From contig JARZZO010000014.1 of NCBI GenBank assembly GCA_030544215.1, positions 33,571,734-33,635,733 of the forward strand: a stretch of DNA of 64,000 nt, written 5' to 3'. The translations under genes and the position numbers were made by a program. A model generated the notes under the pieces. That model searched no databases and was not told where the DNA came from. It saw only the letters and a list, made by a program, of their open reading frames with translations. Below are positions 11,608-23,968 of this stretch, piece by piece. The stretch's first letter is position 1; each line of letters starts with the position of its first letter. Source of the DNA: Zantedeschia hybrid cultivar (lineage: Eukaryota > Streptophyta > Magnoliopsida > Alismatales > Araceae).

Positions 11608-11934
11608 CATTGTATAGAAATCTGGTGGAGAATATGCATCAAAATGTGCCTAACTGAAGTCCAGATGCCATCCAGCTCCCATATACCCTTTCACCTGTTC
11701 ATACACAACAGGACAAGTCAGAATCTGGAAGAATAAATAAGTAGACTGAAACTCGATATTAGGTGAACTGAAAACACTGTTCACCTTCAACGTTCTCTTT
11801 ACTGGTAGATTTGCTTTAGGTTCAAAGACTTCATTATTTTGATGGACCATCAGAAAGTCAGGCTTTCTAACAAAGCCACTTCCTCCATTGGCTCTGAAGA
11901 ATCCATCCATTAACCAAAGTGGCCTACCATATCC
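11608..11934 (-). pseudogene. Phospholipase C exon pair, unit 1 (nonsense in exon B)
   Basis: Two exons of a plant phosphoinositide-specific phospholipase C, the membrane-associated enzyme that cleaves PIP2. Exon A (11785-11934, 50 codons) encodes the end of the PI-PLC Y domain: GYGRPLWLMDGFFRANGG, then KPDFLMVHQNNEVFEPKA and PVKRTLK. It is bounded by CAG and GTGAAC. Exon B (11608-11694, 29 codons) opens the C2 domain: VKGYMGAGWHLDF ... YSPPDFYT, between CAG and GTAAAT. Exon A is open, but exon B has a TAG at 11650-11652 where unit 3 has CAG (Gln). The catalytic X domain and the rest of C2 are absent. Confidence 0.85.
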
Positions 11935-12716
11935 CTGTCGATGGATGAAGAATCAGCTTAGGAAGAAAAGCATTTGTGCAAACGCATTGCAAACTATAAG
12001 ACAAGAAAATGAGACCTTGGCAGGGGGACACAAGAATATGGGATGAGAAATGTGAACTCGGATACACAAAAGAAAAGAGTTAATTTACTAATACTTAAAT
12101 CTAAGGATGCCGAGAGGATATTTTGTCTTAAACCTATGAATGCCAAGATGATATTTTGTTTGTTTATGGTCAACACATATCTCAAAAAGACACTAACTAA
12201 GGAATGGTGCTGTAAATGTGATCCAGCAACAAAGTAAGCAGCTCCTTGTACAAGGAAGAAATCAGACGATGGTTATGGTGATGTACACTATGAAGAAACA
12301 TTAAGTGGGCAAATATTTTAAGGACGATAATGGACAAACGAAGGTGAAACACCAGTGTTTTTCATCATTTCATTAATATTTTGGCACACATTTATGAAGA
12401 GCGGATGGGTGTTTCCTTGTCTCTGGTGAATGCTCCTATATGAGAAAAAATAAGGCTTTATTTTGACATGCTATCCACCAGTCTTTATATACCAAACTGC
12501 TTAATTATTTATTACTCTAGACTAAGGAAAAGTAAGAGAAGCACTAAAGAACCAAACAGCCATCCAGCAAAAGAAGCACAAAGAACTGTATAAATGAATG
12601 GTTTTATAGGGTTGGAGATTCATCTACTTCTAATGTTTTCTTATTTTTATACCGCTCGCTAATTTCAACGTGGTTTCCACAATAACATTTTAAGGCACAA
12701 TAAAATATGTTAAGAA

Positions 12717-14275
12717 TATGAAAAGGGTTATATGTTAAAGTTAGAAACAAAAGGTGCAGAAATGTATCATCTTACTTGAAAGGAGATTCATCAAAGTCTA
12801 AGTTATTACTAGGATATTGTCGAGCTGCCGCCAATTTGATGCCTTCTACTTACTAGTAACTACACATCTTATGTTAATGTTAGAAACCAAGGGAGGAGAA
12901 GGAATGTATCACCTTTACCTAAAAGGATAATCATCGAAGTTCGAGTTGCTACTAAGATTTTGTTAAGCTCCCACAATATGATGCCTCCAACTACTTACTA
13001 AAAATAGTAAACCTTACATATGCTAAAGTTAGAACCAAAGGAAGGAGAAGGAATGTATCACCTTACTTGAAAGGAGATTCATAAGTATCCGAATTGCTGC
13101 TGAGCTTTCGTCGAGTTGCCCTCAATTGGATCCCTCCTACTTACAAGGAACTAAGTTAGAAATAAAAAATGGAGCAGGAACGTATCACCTTGGAGAATCA
13201 TCAAAATCTAAGTTGATGCTTAGATATTGTCGAGCAGCCCCTGATTTGATGCTACCAGCTACTTGCTAAAAACTACAAATCTTACCTACATTAAAGTTAG
13301 AAACCAAAGGAGGAGCCGGAATGTATCACCTTACTTGAAGTCCAATTTGCTATTAAGATATTGTCGAGTTGCCCCCTAATTTCATGGCCCCAACTACTTA
13401 TTAAAAGCCACCAATATTATCTATCTTAAAGTTAGAAAGTAAAGGAAAAGTAGGAAACTATCACCTTGCCTGAAAGAAGATACATTGAAGTCTGATTTGT
13501 TGTTGAGATATTGTCGAGCTGCCTATAATTCGATGCCTTATCTTATGGTAAAGTTAGAGAAACGAAAGAAGGAGCAGTTACATGAAAGAAGACTCGTCGA
13601 AGTCCGAGTTGCTGCTGAGGTATTGTCGAGTTGTCGCCAATTCGATGCCTTCTACTTACTAGCATCTACAAATCTAATGTTAATGTTAGAAACCAAGAGA
13701 GAAGCAGGAATCTATCGGCTTACCTGAAAGGAGATTCATCCAAATATGACTTGCTGCTGAGAAAATGTCGAGATGCCCAAGATTTGATGCCTTCAACTAT
13801 TTATTAAAAACTGTAAATCTTATCTATACTGAAGTAGAACCCAAGGGAGGAGAAGGAATGCATCACCTTAACTGAAAGGTGATTCATCGAAGTGCGAGTT
13901 GCTGCTGAGCTTTTGTCGAGCTGCCCCCAATTTAATGCCTCTTACTTATAAGGAACTACAAATCTTATGTTAAAGTTAGAATTAAAAAAGATAGAGCATG
14001 AATATACATCTTGGAGAATCATCAAAATCTAGGCAGTTGCTTAGATATTGTTGACCTGCCTTGTTTTGAAGCCACCAACTACTTACTAAAAACTACAAAT
14101 CTTATCTATGTTAAAGTTAGAAACCAAAGGAGGAGTTGGAATGTATCATCTTACTTGAAAGTAGATTGACCGAAGTCCAATTTCCTACTTAGATAGTGTC
14201 GAGTTTCCCCCTAATTTCATGGCTCCAACTACTTATTAAAAGCTGCAAATATTATCTATATTAAAGTTGGAAAGT
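12717..14275 (-). repeat. Minisatellite array, unit 2
   Basis: Same 11-copy organisation as in unit 1 with scattered substitutions and small indels. Confidence 0.8.
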
Positions 14276-14409
14276 AAAGGAGGAAGTATTCTAACTAAAG
14301 AACCGATGTTTATCTCAATGTGCCAAGATTATCTCTTTTCACTTCCCTAATCTTCAGATGAAAAAGGGTGATTATTGTTGCAGAGAAAATAAACCCGACT
14401 TCCTATATC

Positions 14410-14770
14410 CGCTCTGTATCTCATGTCACAGCCAGCACCCCCCCCCCCTCTACATTTCATCTGGCTGTCTGTCACTGGTCTATTTAATCTTTATTCTTTT
14501 TCTTTCAGTCTCTCATATGCCCTCTCTGTATCACATGTCACAGCCAGCCAGTCCCCCCCTCTCTCTCTGCAACTCATCTGTCTGTCTGTCTGTCTCTGGT
14601 CTATTTAATCTTTATTCTTTTTCTTTCAGTCTCTCATCATGCCCTCTCTGTATCTAATGTCACAGCCAGCACCCACCCCCCCCTTCTCCCTCTCTCCCTG
14701 CATCTCATATGTCCATCTGTCTGTCTCTGGTCTATTTAATCCCCCTTCACCATCCTCTTATCTCATCCAT
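14410..14770 (+). repeat. CT-rich tandem array, unit 2
   Basis: Three blocks as in unit 1, with poly-C runs of different length and a small deletion near 14750. Confidence 0.85.
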
Positions 14771-15164
14771 CTCTCAGTATTTATGAAGTATCAATAAATT
14801 TTGCACAAGACATATATGAGTGGATTTGGTAATTGCATCTTCATATGTTTATACTTGATATGAATTTGATAAATTTTGCACTTATTTGGTACATTAACAT
14901 AGATCAATTTGGGTAGCATGAATGCTTTATCTGTGCATCACATTTAATAAAATCTTGCAATTTGTCCTTTTTGGTAAAATGTCGCCTGCCATCACCTAAG
15001 CTAAGACGATCGTTTGCTCAGCTCGTTGCTTGTGACCTCCAATTACATACGTTTCTATTTCTGTCGCTGATCCATTTGTGGCACTAATTACTACAAGTAT
15101 AACCAAGGGCATACCAACATACATACGAAACAAATGGAAGAGTGATCGATTGCGTTATATTTAC

Positions 15165-15461
15165 CCTTGTATAGAAATCTGGTGGAGAATATGCATCAAA
15201 ATGTGTCTAACTGAAGTCCAGACGCCATCCATCTCCCGTATACCCTTTCACCTGTTCATACACAACAGGACAAGTCAGAATCTAGAAGAATAAATAAGTA
15301 GACTGAAACTTGATATTAGGTGAACTGCAAACACTGTTCACCTTCAACGTTCTCTTTACTGGTAGATTTGCTTTAGGATCAAAGACAGGCTTTTTAACAA
15401 AGCCACATCCTCCATTGGCTCTGAAGAATCCATCCATTAACCAAAGTGACCTACCATATCC
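15165..15461 (-). pseudogene. Phospholipase C exon pair, unit 2 (30-bp deletion and nonsense)
   Basis: Exon A (15342-15461) is 120 bp instead of 150: the codons DFLMVHQNNE are cleanly missing, in frame, after KKP. Exon B (15165-15251) has the same CAG-to-TAG stop (15207-15209) as units 1 and 4. Splice borders are kept. GYGRSLWLMD retains the Trp codon lost in units 3 and 4. Confidence 0.85.
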
Positions 15462-16254
15462 CTGTCGATGGATGAAGAATCAGCTTAGGAAGAAAAGCAT
15501 TTGTGCAAACACATTGCAAACTATAAGACAAGAAAATGAGAGCTTGGCAGGGCGACACAAGAATATGGGATGAGAAATGTGAACTCAGATACACAAAAGA
15601 AAAGAGTAGATATGCTAATACTTAAATCTAAGGATGCCGAGAGGATATTTTGTCTTAAACCTATGAATGCCAGGATGATATTTTGTTTGTTTATGGTCAA
15701 CACATATCTCATAAAGACACAAACTCAGGAATGGTGCTGTAAATGTGATCCAGCAACAAAGTAAGCAGCTCCTTGTACAAGGAAGAAATCAGACGATGGT
15801 TATGGTGATGTACACTATGAATAAACATTAAGTGGGCAAATATTTTAAGGACGATAATGGACAAAGGAAGGTGAAACACCAGTGTTTTTAATTATCTCAT
15901 TAATATTTTGGCACACATTTATGAAGTGTGGATGGGTGTTTCCTCGTCTCTGGTGAATGCTCCTACATGAGAAAAAATAAGGCTTTATTTTGACATGCTA
16001 ACCACCAGTCTTTATATACCAAACTACTTAATTATTTATTACACTAGACTATAGAAAAGTAAGAGAAGCAGTAAAGAACCCAACAGCCATCCAGCAAAAG
16101 AAGCACAAAGAACTGTATAACCTACTTCTGATGAATGGTTTTATATAGGGTTGGAGATTCATCTACTTCTGATGTTTTCTTATTTTTATACCGCTCGCTA
16201 ATTTCAATGTGGTTTCCACAATAACATTTTAAGGCACAATAAAATATGTTAAGA

Positions 16255-17845
16255 ATATGAAAAGGGTTATATGTTAAAGTAGAAACCAAAAGAGCATAAA
16301 TGTATCATCTTACTTGAAAGGAGATTCATCAAAGTCTAAGTTGTTACTGGGATATTGTCGAGCTGCCCCCAATTTGATGCCTTCTACTTACTAGGAACTA
16401 CACATCTTATGTTAATGTTAGAAACCAAGGAAGGAGAAAGAATGTATCACCTTACCTAAAAGGAGAATCATCGAAGTTCGAGTTGCTACTAAGATTTTGT
16501 TAAGCTCCCACGATATGATGCCTCCAACTACTTACTAAAAATAGTAAACCTTACATATGCTAAAGTTAGAACCAAAGGAAGGAGAAGGAATGTATCACCT
16601 TACTTGAAAGGAGATTCATCAGTATCCAAGTTGCTACTGAGCTTTTGTCGAGTTGCCCTCAATTGGATGCCTCCTACTTACAAAGAACTAAGTTAGAAAT
16701 TAAAAAATGGAGCAGGAACATATCAGCTTGGAGAATCATCAAAGTTTAAGCTGACGCTTAGATATTGTCGAGCTGCCCCTGATTTGATGCTACCAGCTAC
16801 TTTCTAAAAACTACAAATCTTATCTATGTTAAAGTTAGAAACCAAAGGAGGAGCTGGAATGTATCACCTTACTTGAAAGTACATTCATTGAAGTCCAATT
16901 TGCTATTAAGATATTGTCGAGTTGCCCCCTAATTTCATGGCTCCAACTACTTAGTAAAAGCTACCAATATTATCTATCTTAAAGTTAGAAAGTAAAGGAG
17001 AATTAAGAATCTATCACCTTGCCTGAAAGAAGATACATCGAAGTCTGATTTGTTGTTGAGATATTGTCGAGCTGCCTATAATTCGATGCCTTCTACTTAC
17101 TAGAAAGTACAAATCTTATGGTAAAGTTAGAGAAACGAAAGAAGGAGCAGTTACCTGAAAGAAGACTCGTCGAAGTCCGAGTTGCTGCTAAGGTATTGTC
17201 GAGTTGTCGCCAATTCGATGCCTTCAACTTACTAGGATCTACAAATCTAATGTTAATGTTAGAAACCAAGGGAGAAGCAGGAATGTATCGGCTTACCTGA
17301 AAGGAGATTCATCCAAATCTGACTTGCTGCTGAGAAAATGTCGAGATGCCCATGATTTGATGCCTCCGACTATTTATTAAAAACTGTAAATCTTATCTAT
17401 ACTGAAGTAGAACCCAAGGGAGGAGAAGGAATGCATCACCTTACTTGAAAGGTGATTCATTGAAGTGCGAGTTGCTGTTGAGCTTTTGTCGAGCTGCCCC
17501 CAATTTGATGCGTATTACTTATAAGGAACTCCAAATCTTACGTTAAAATTAGAAATAAAAAAAGGTAGAGCAGGAATATACATCTTGGAGGATCATCAAT
17601 ATCTAGGCAGTTGCTTAGATATTGTTGAGCTGCCTTGATTTGAAGCCACCAGCTACTTACTAAAAACTACAAATTTTATCTATGTTAAAGTTAGAAACCA
17701 AAGGAGGAGCTGGAATGTATCATCTTACTTGAAAGTAGATTCACCGAAGTCCAATTTGCTACTAAGATAGTGTCGAGTTTCCCCCTAGTTCCATGGCTCA
17801 AAATACTTATTAAAAGCTGCAAATATTATCTTTATTAAAGTTAAA
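16255..17845 (-). repeat. Minisatellite array, unit 3
   Basis: Same organisation as unit 1. One repeat near 17085-17115 has the full cttctacttactagaaagtac segment that is missing in units 1 and 2, which contributes to the longer unit length (3613 bp). Confidence 0.8.
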
Positions 17846-17989
17846 AAGTAAAGGAGGAAGTATTCTAACTGAAGAATTGATGTTTATCTCAATGTGCCAA
17901 GATTATCTCTTTTCACTTCCCTAATGTTCTGATGAAAAAGTGTGATTATTGTTGCAGAGAAAATAAACCCGACTTCCAATATCCGCTCT

Positions 17990-18345
17990 GTATCTCATGT
18001 CACAGCCAGCACACCCCCCCCCTCTGCATCTCATCTGTCTGTCTGTCACTGGTCTATTTAATCTTTACTCTTTTTCTTTCAGTCTCTCATATGCCCTCTC
18101 TGTATCTCATGTCACAGCCAGCCAACCCCCCTCTCTCTCTGCATCTCATCTGTCTGTCTGTCTGTCTCTGGTCTATTTAATCTTTATTCTTTTTCTTTCA
18201 GTCCCTCATCATGCTCTCTCTGTATATCATGTCACAGCCAGCACCCCCCCCCCCTTTCTCCCTCTCCCTCTGCATCTCATCTGTCCATTTGTCTGTCTCT
18301 GGTCTATTTAATCCCCCATGAACACCCATCCTCTTATCTCATCCA
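17990..18345 (+). repeat. CT-rich tandem array, unit 3
   Basis: Three blocks as in unit 1 with their own poly-C length variants. Confidence 0.85.
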
Positions 18346-18740
18346 TCTCTCAGTATCTATGAAGTATCAATAAATTTTGCACTAGACATATATGAGTGGA
18401 TTTGGTAATTACATCTTCATCTGTTTATACTTGATATGAATTTGATAAATTTTGCACTTATTTGGTGCATTAACATCGATCAATTTGGGTAGCATGAATG
18501 CTTTATTTGTGCATCACATTTAATAAAATCTTGCAATTTGTCCTTTTTGATAATATGTTGCCTACCATCACCTAAGCTAAGACGATCGTTTGCTCACCTC
18601 GTTGCTTGTGACTTCCAATTACATAGGTTTCTATTTCTGTCGCTGATCCATTTATGGCACTAATCACTATAGGTATAACCATGGGCATACCAACATACAT
18701 ATAAAACAAATGGAAGCGTGATCGAATGCGTTATATTTAC

Positions 18741-19074
18741 CCTTGTATAGAAATCTGGTGGAGAATATGTATCAAAATGTGTCTGACTGAAGTTCAGACG
18801 CCATCCATCTCCCATATACCCTTTCACCTGTTCATAGTTCATACACAACAGGACAAGTCAGAATCTGGAAGAATAAATAAGTAGACTGAAACTTGATATT
18901 AGGTGAACTGAAAACACTGTTCACCTTCAACATTCTCTTTACTGGTAGATTTGCTTTAGGATCAAAGACTTCGTTATTTTGATCGACCATTAGAAAGTCA
19001 GGCTTTTTAGCAAAGCCACATCCTCCATTGGCTCTGAAGAATCCATCCATTAACTAGAGTGACCTTCCATATCC
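18741..19074 (-). pseudogene. Phospholipase C exon pair, unit 3 (exon B open, nonsense in exon A)
   Basis: Exon B (18741-18827) is the only open copy: VKGYMGDGWRLNFSQTHF then YSPPDFYTR, matching the start of the plant phospholipase C C2 domain. Exon A (18925-19074) carries a TAG at 19054-19056 in place of the Trp codon of GRPLW. A 7-bp duplication (ttcatag) lengthens the intron between the exons. Confidence 0.85.
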
Positions 19075-19859
19075 CTGTCGATGGATGAAGAATCAGGTTA
19101 GGAAGAAAAGCATTTGTGCAAACGCATTGCAAACTATAAGACAAGAAAATGAGAGCTTGGCAGGGCGACACAAGAATATGGGATGAGAAATGTGAACTCG
19201 GATACACAAAAGAAAAGAGTTAATTTACTAATACTTAAATCAAAGGATGCCGAGAGGATATTTTGTCTTAAACCTATGAATGCCAAGATGATATTTTGTT
19301 TGCTTATGTTCAACACATATCTCAGAAAGACACTAACTCAGAAATGGTGCTGTAAATGTGATCCAGCAACAAAGTAAGCAGCTCCTTGTACAAGGAAGAA
19401 ATCAGACGGTGGTTATGGTGATGTACATTACGAATAAACATTAAGTGGGCAAATATTTTAAGGACGATAATGGACAAAGGAAGGTGAAACACCAGTGTTT
19501 TTCATCATTTCATTAATATTTTGGCACACATTTATGAAGAGCGGATGGGTGTTTCCTTGTCTCTGGTGAATGCTCCTGCATGAGAAAAAATAAGGCTTTA
19601 TTTTGACATGCTATCCACCAGTCTTTATATACCAAACTGCTTAATTATTTATTATTCTAGACTAAGGAAAAGTAAGAGAAGCACTAAAGAACCAAACAGC
19701 CATCCAGCAAAAGAAGCACAAAGAACTGTATAACCTACTTCTGATGAATGGTTTTATAGGGTTAGAGATTCATCTACTTCTAATGTTTTCTCATTTTTAT
19801 ACCGCTCGCTAATTTCAAGGTGGTTTCCACAATAACATTTTAAGGCACAATAAAATATG

Positions 19860-21465
19860 TTAAGAATATGAAAAGGGTTATATGTTAAAGTAGAAACCAA
19901 AGGAGCATAAATGTATCATCTTACTTGAAAGGAGATTCATCAAAGTCTAAGTTGTTACTGGGATATTGTCGAGCTGCCCCCCATTTGATGCCTTCTACTT
20001 ACTATGAACTACACATCTTATGTTAATGTTAAAAACCAAGGGAGGAGAAGGAATGTATCACCTTACCTAAAAGGAGAATCATCGAAGTACGAGTTGCTAC
20101 TAAGATTTTGTTAAGCTCCCACGATATGATGCCTTCAACTACTTACTAAAAATAGTAAACCTTACATATGCTAAAGTTAGAACCAAAGGAAGGAGAAGGA
20201 ATGTATCACCTTACTTGAAAGGAGATTCATTAGTATCCAAGTTGCTGCTGAGCTTTTGTCGAGTTGCCCTCAATTGGATGCCTGCTACTTACAAAGAACT
20301 AAGTTAGAAATAAAAAATGGAGCAAGAACATATCACCTTGGAGAATCATCAAAGTCTAAGCTGATGCTTAGATATTGTCGAGCTGCCCCTGATTTGATGC
20401 TACCAGCTACTTTCTAAAAACTACAAATCTTATCTATGTTAAAGTTAGAAACCAAAGGAGGAGCTGGAATGTATCACCTTACTTGAAAGTACATTCATTG
20501 AAGTCCAATTTGCTATTAAGATATTGTCGAGTTGCCCCCTAATTTCATGGCTCCAACTACTTAGTAAAAGCTACCAATATTATCTATCTTAAAGTTAGAA
20601 AGTAAAGGAGAATTAAGAATCTATCACCTTGCCTGAAAGAAGATACATCGAAGTCTGATTTGCTGTTGAGATATTGTCGAGCTGCCTATAATTCGATGCC
20701 TTCTACTTACTAGAAAGTACAAATCTTATGGTAAAGTTAGAGAAACGAAAGAAGGAGCAGTTACCTGAAAGAAGACTCGTCGAAGTCCGAGTTGCTGCTA
20801 AGGTATTGTCGAGTTGTCGCCAATTCGATGCCTTCTACTTACTAGGATCTACAAATCTAATGTTAATGTGAGAAACCAAGGGAGAAGCAGGAATGTATCG
20901 GCTTACCTGAAAGGAGATTCATCCAAATCTGACTTGCAGCTGAGAAAATGTCGAAATGCCCATGATTTGATGCCTCCAACTATTTATTAAAAACTGTAAA
21001 TCTTATCTATACTGAAGTAGAACCCAAGGGAGGAGAAGGAATGCATCACCTTACCTGAAAGGTGATTCATCGAAGTGCGAGTTGCTGCTGAGCTTTTGTC
21101 GAGCTGCCCCCAATTTGATGCGTATTACTTATAAGGAACTCCAAATCTTATGTTAAAATTAGAAATAAAAAAAGATAGAGCAGGAATATACATCTTGGAG
21201 GATCATCAATATCTAGGCAGTTGCTTAGATATTGTTGAGCTGCCTTGATTTGAAGCCACCAGCTACTTACTAAAAACTACAAATCTTATCTATGTTTAAG
21301 TTAGAAACCAAAGGAGGAGCTGGAATGTATCATCTTACTTGAAAGTAGATTCACCGAAGTCCAATTTGTTACTAAGATAGTGTCAAGTTTACCCCTAATT
21401 TCATGGCTCCAACTACTTATTAAAAGCTGCAAATATTATCTATATTAAAGTTAGAAAGTAAAGGA
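19860..21465 (-). repeat. Minisatellite array, unit 4
   Basis: Same organisation; very close to unit 3 over its first two thirds, then closer to unit 1 near 21340-21460 (for example gtgtcaagtttacccctaat, shared with unit 1 and not with units 2 or 3). Confidence 0.8.
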
Positions 21466-21599
21466 GGAAGTATTCTAACTGAAGAACTGATGTTTATCAC
21501 AATGTGACAAGATTATCTCTTTTCACTTCCCTAATCTTCAGATGAAAAAGTGTGATTATTGTTGCAGAGAAAATAAACCCGACTTCCTATATCCGCTCT

Positions 21600-21955
21600 G
21601 TATCTCATGTCACAGCCAGCACCCCCCCCCCCCTTACATCTCATCTGGCTGTCTGTCACTGGTCTATTTAATCTTTATTCTTTTTCTTTCAGTCTCTCAT
21701 ATGCCCTCTCTGTATCTCATGTCACAGCCAGCCAGCCCCCCCTCTCTCTCTGCATCTCATCTGTCTGTCTGTCTGTCTCTGGTCTATTTAATCTTTATTC
21801 TTTTTCTTTCAGTCTCTCATCATGCCCTCTCTGTATCTCTGTCACAGCCAGCACCCCCCCCCTTCTCCCTCTCTCTCTGCATCTCATCTGTCCATCTGTC
21901 TGTCTCTGGTCTATTTAATCCCCCTTCAACACCCATCCTCTTATCTCATCCATCT
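21600..21955 (+). repeat. CT-rich tandem array, unit 4
   Basis: Three blocks as in unit 1. The third copy reads ctgtatctctgtcac, having lost three bases of the usual ctgtatctaatgtcac. Confidence 0.85.
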
Positions 21956-22347
21956 CTCAGTATCTATGAAGTATCAATAAATTTTGCACTAGACATATAT
22001 GAGTGGATTTGGTAATTGCATCTTCATATGTTTATACTTGATATGAATTTGATAAATTTTGCACTTATTTGGTACATTAACATAGATCAATTTGGGTAGC
22101 ATGAATGCTTTATTTGTGCATCACATTTAATAAAATCTTGCAATTTGTCCTTTTTGATAAAATGTCGCCTGACTTCACCTAAGCTAAGACGATCGTTTGC
22201 TCACCTCCTTGCTTGTGACCTCCAATTACATGGGTTTCTATTTCTGTCGCTGATCCATTTATGGCACTAATTACTACAGGTATAACCATGGGCATACCAA
22301 CATACATATGAAACAAATGGAAGGGTGATCGATTGCGTTATATTTAC

Positions 22348-22681
22348 CAGTGTATAGAAATCTGGTGGAGAATATGCATCAAAATGTGTCTAACTGAAGT
22401 CCAGACGCCATCCATCTCCCATATACCCTTTCACCTGTTCATAGTTCATACACAACAGGACAAGTCAGAATCTGGAAGAATAAATAAGTAGACTGAAACT
22501 CGATATTAGGTGAACTGAAAACACTGTTCACCTTCAACGTTCTCTTTACTGGTAGATTTGCTTTAGGATCAAAGACTTCGTTATTTTGATGGACAATCAG
22601 AAAATCAGGCTTTTTAGCAAAGCCGCATCCTCCATTGGCTCTGAAGAATCCATCCATTAACTAGAGTGACCTTCCATATCC
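22348..22681 (-). pseudogene. Phospholipase C exon pair, unit 4 (two stops, lost acceptor)
   Basis: Exon A (22532-22681) has the Trp-to-TAG stop (22661-22663) shared with unit 3, and its acceptor has changed from cgacag to cgacat. Exon B (22348-22434) has the Gln-to-TAG stop (22390-22392) shared with units 1 and 2. The unit therefore combines lesions from both groups. Confidence 0.85.
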
Positions 22682-23294
22682 ATGTCGATGGATGAAGAAT
22701 CAGCTTAGGAAGAAAAGCATTTGTGCAAACGCATTGCAAACTATAAGACAAGAAAATGAGAGCTTGGCAGGGCGACACAAGAATATGGGATGAGAAATGT
22801 GAACTCGGATACACAAAAGAAAAGAGTTAATTTACTAATACTTAAATCTAAGGATGCCGAGAGGATATTGTCTTAAACCTATGGATGCCAAGATGATATT
22901 TTGTTTGTTTATGGTCAACACATATCTCAGAAAGACACTAACTCAGAAATGGTGCTGTAAATGTGATCCAGCAACAAAGTATGCAGCTCCTTGTACAAGG
23001 AAGGATGATGGTTATGGTGATGTACACTATGAATAAACATTAAGTGGGCAAATATTTTAAGGACGATAATGGACAAACGAAGGTGAAACACCAGTGTTTT
23101 TCATCATTTCATTAATATTTTGGCACAAATAAATTTATGAAGAGCGGATGGGTGTTTCCTTGTCTCTGGTGAATTCTCCTACATGAGAAAAAATAAGGCT
23201 TTATTTTGACATGCTATCCACCGGTCCTTATATACCAAACTGCTTAATTATTTATTACTCTAGACTAAGGAAAAGTAAGAGAAGCACTAAAGAA

Positions 23295-23968
23295 CCCAAC
23301 AGCCATCCAGCAAAAGAAACACAAAGAACTGTATAACCTAACAGCTGATTAGATGGGAAACTGACAGGAAAGCTGATTATGCCACTGGAGAAACAGTAGG
23401 TTGGAATGGCAACTCCCTTAAATAAAAATATTCTAAACTAGTTTCCCTGGAAAAATATGATAGCAAGTTAAAGGCCTGGACAGGTGGTTTAGTTCATTCC
23501 AGTCTTGAACAAGAGCCAAGGTTGCAGGAACAACTATGGGTTATAAAATCAGCCGATTCTGATCCGAATCAGCCAAAAAAGATCGGAATAGCCCTTTTTG
23601 TTTCGATTCTAAACCCCAAAATGGCACCTAGCCCAACAGCCATCCAGCAGGAGAAGCACAAAGAACTGTATAACCTAACAGCTGATTAGATGGGAAACTG
23701 ATAGGAAAGCTGATTATGTGCTTCACCGGAGAAACAGTAGGTTGGGATGGCAACTCAATTAATTGAAAATATTATCAACTAATTTCCCTGGAAAATGTGA
23801 TGGCAAGTTGAAGACCTGGACAGGAGGTTTGGTTTGTTCCAGATCTTGAACAAGAGCCAAGGTTGCAGGAACAACTATGGGTTGTAAAATCAACCAATTC
23901 TGATCTGAATCAGCCAAAAAAGATTGGAACAACCCTTTTTGTTTCAATTCTAAACCCCGAAAATGGCC
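23295..23968. repeat. 337-bp tandem duplication
   Basis: A block beginning cccaacagccatcc at 23295 is repeated at 23632 with many small differences, so it is older than the PLC tandem units. The first copy overlaps the right end of unit 4, so the duplicated block includes the former edge of the array. Confidence 0.85.

Larger units (their letters stand above)
9058..23340. repeat. Four tandem copies of a 3.5-3.6 kb unit carrying phospholipase C exons
   Basis: Units start at 9058, 12595, 16132 and 19745 (each at tgaatggttttata), giving lengths 3537, 3537, 3613 and about 3596 bp. All four keep the same internal order: minisatellite array (about 1.6 kb), CT-rich array (about 0.35 kb), spacer, phospholipase C exon B then exon A on the minus strand, spacer. 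Similarity extends through the intergenic parts, so this is segmental tandem duplication and not separate retrocopies. Introns are present, which also excludes mRNA-derived copies. Confidence 0.92.

Noticed and set aside
9058..23340. CRISPR-like or bacterial repeat array
   Set aside because: Repeat units are long, diverged and lack unique spacers of constant size; the surroundings are plant nuclear DNA with introns.
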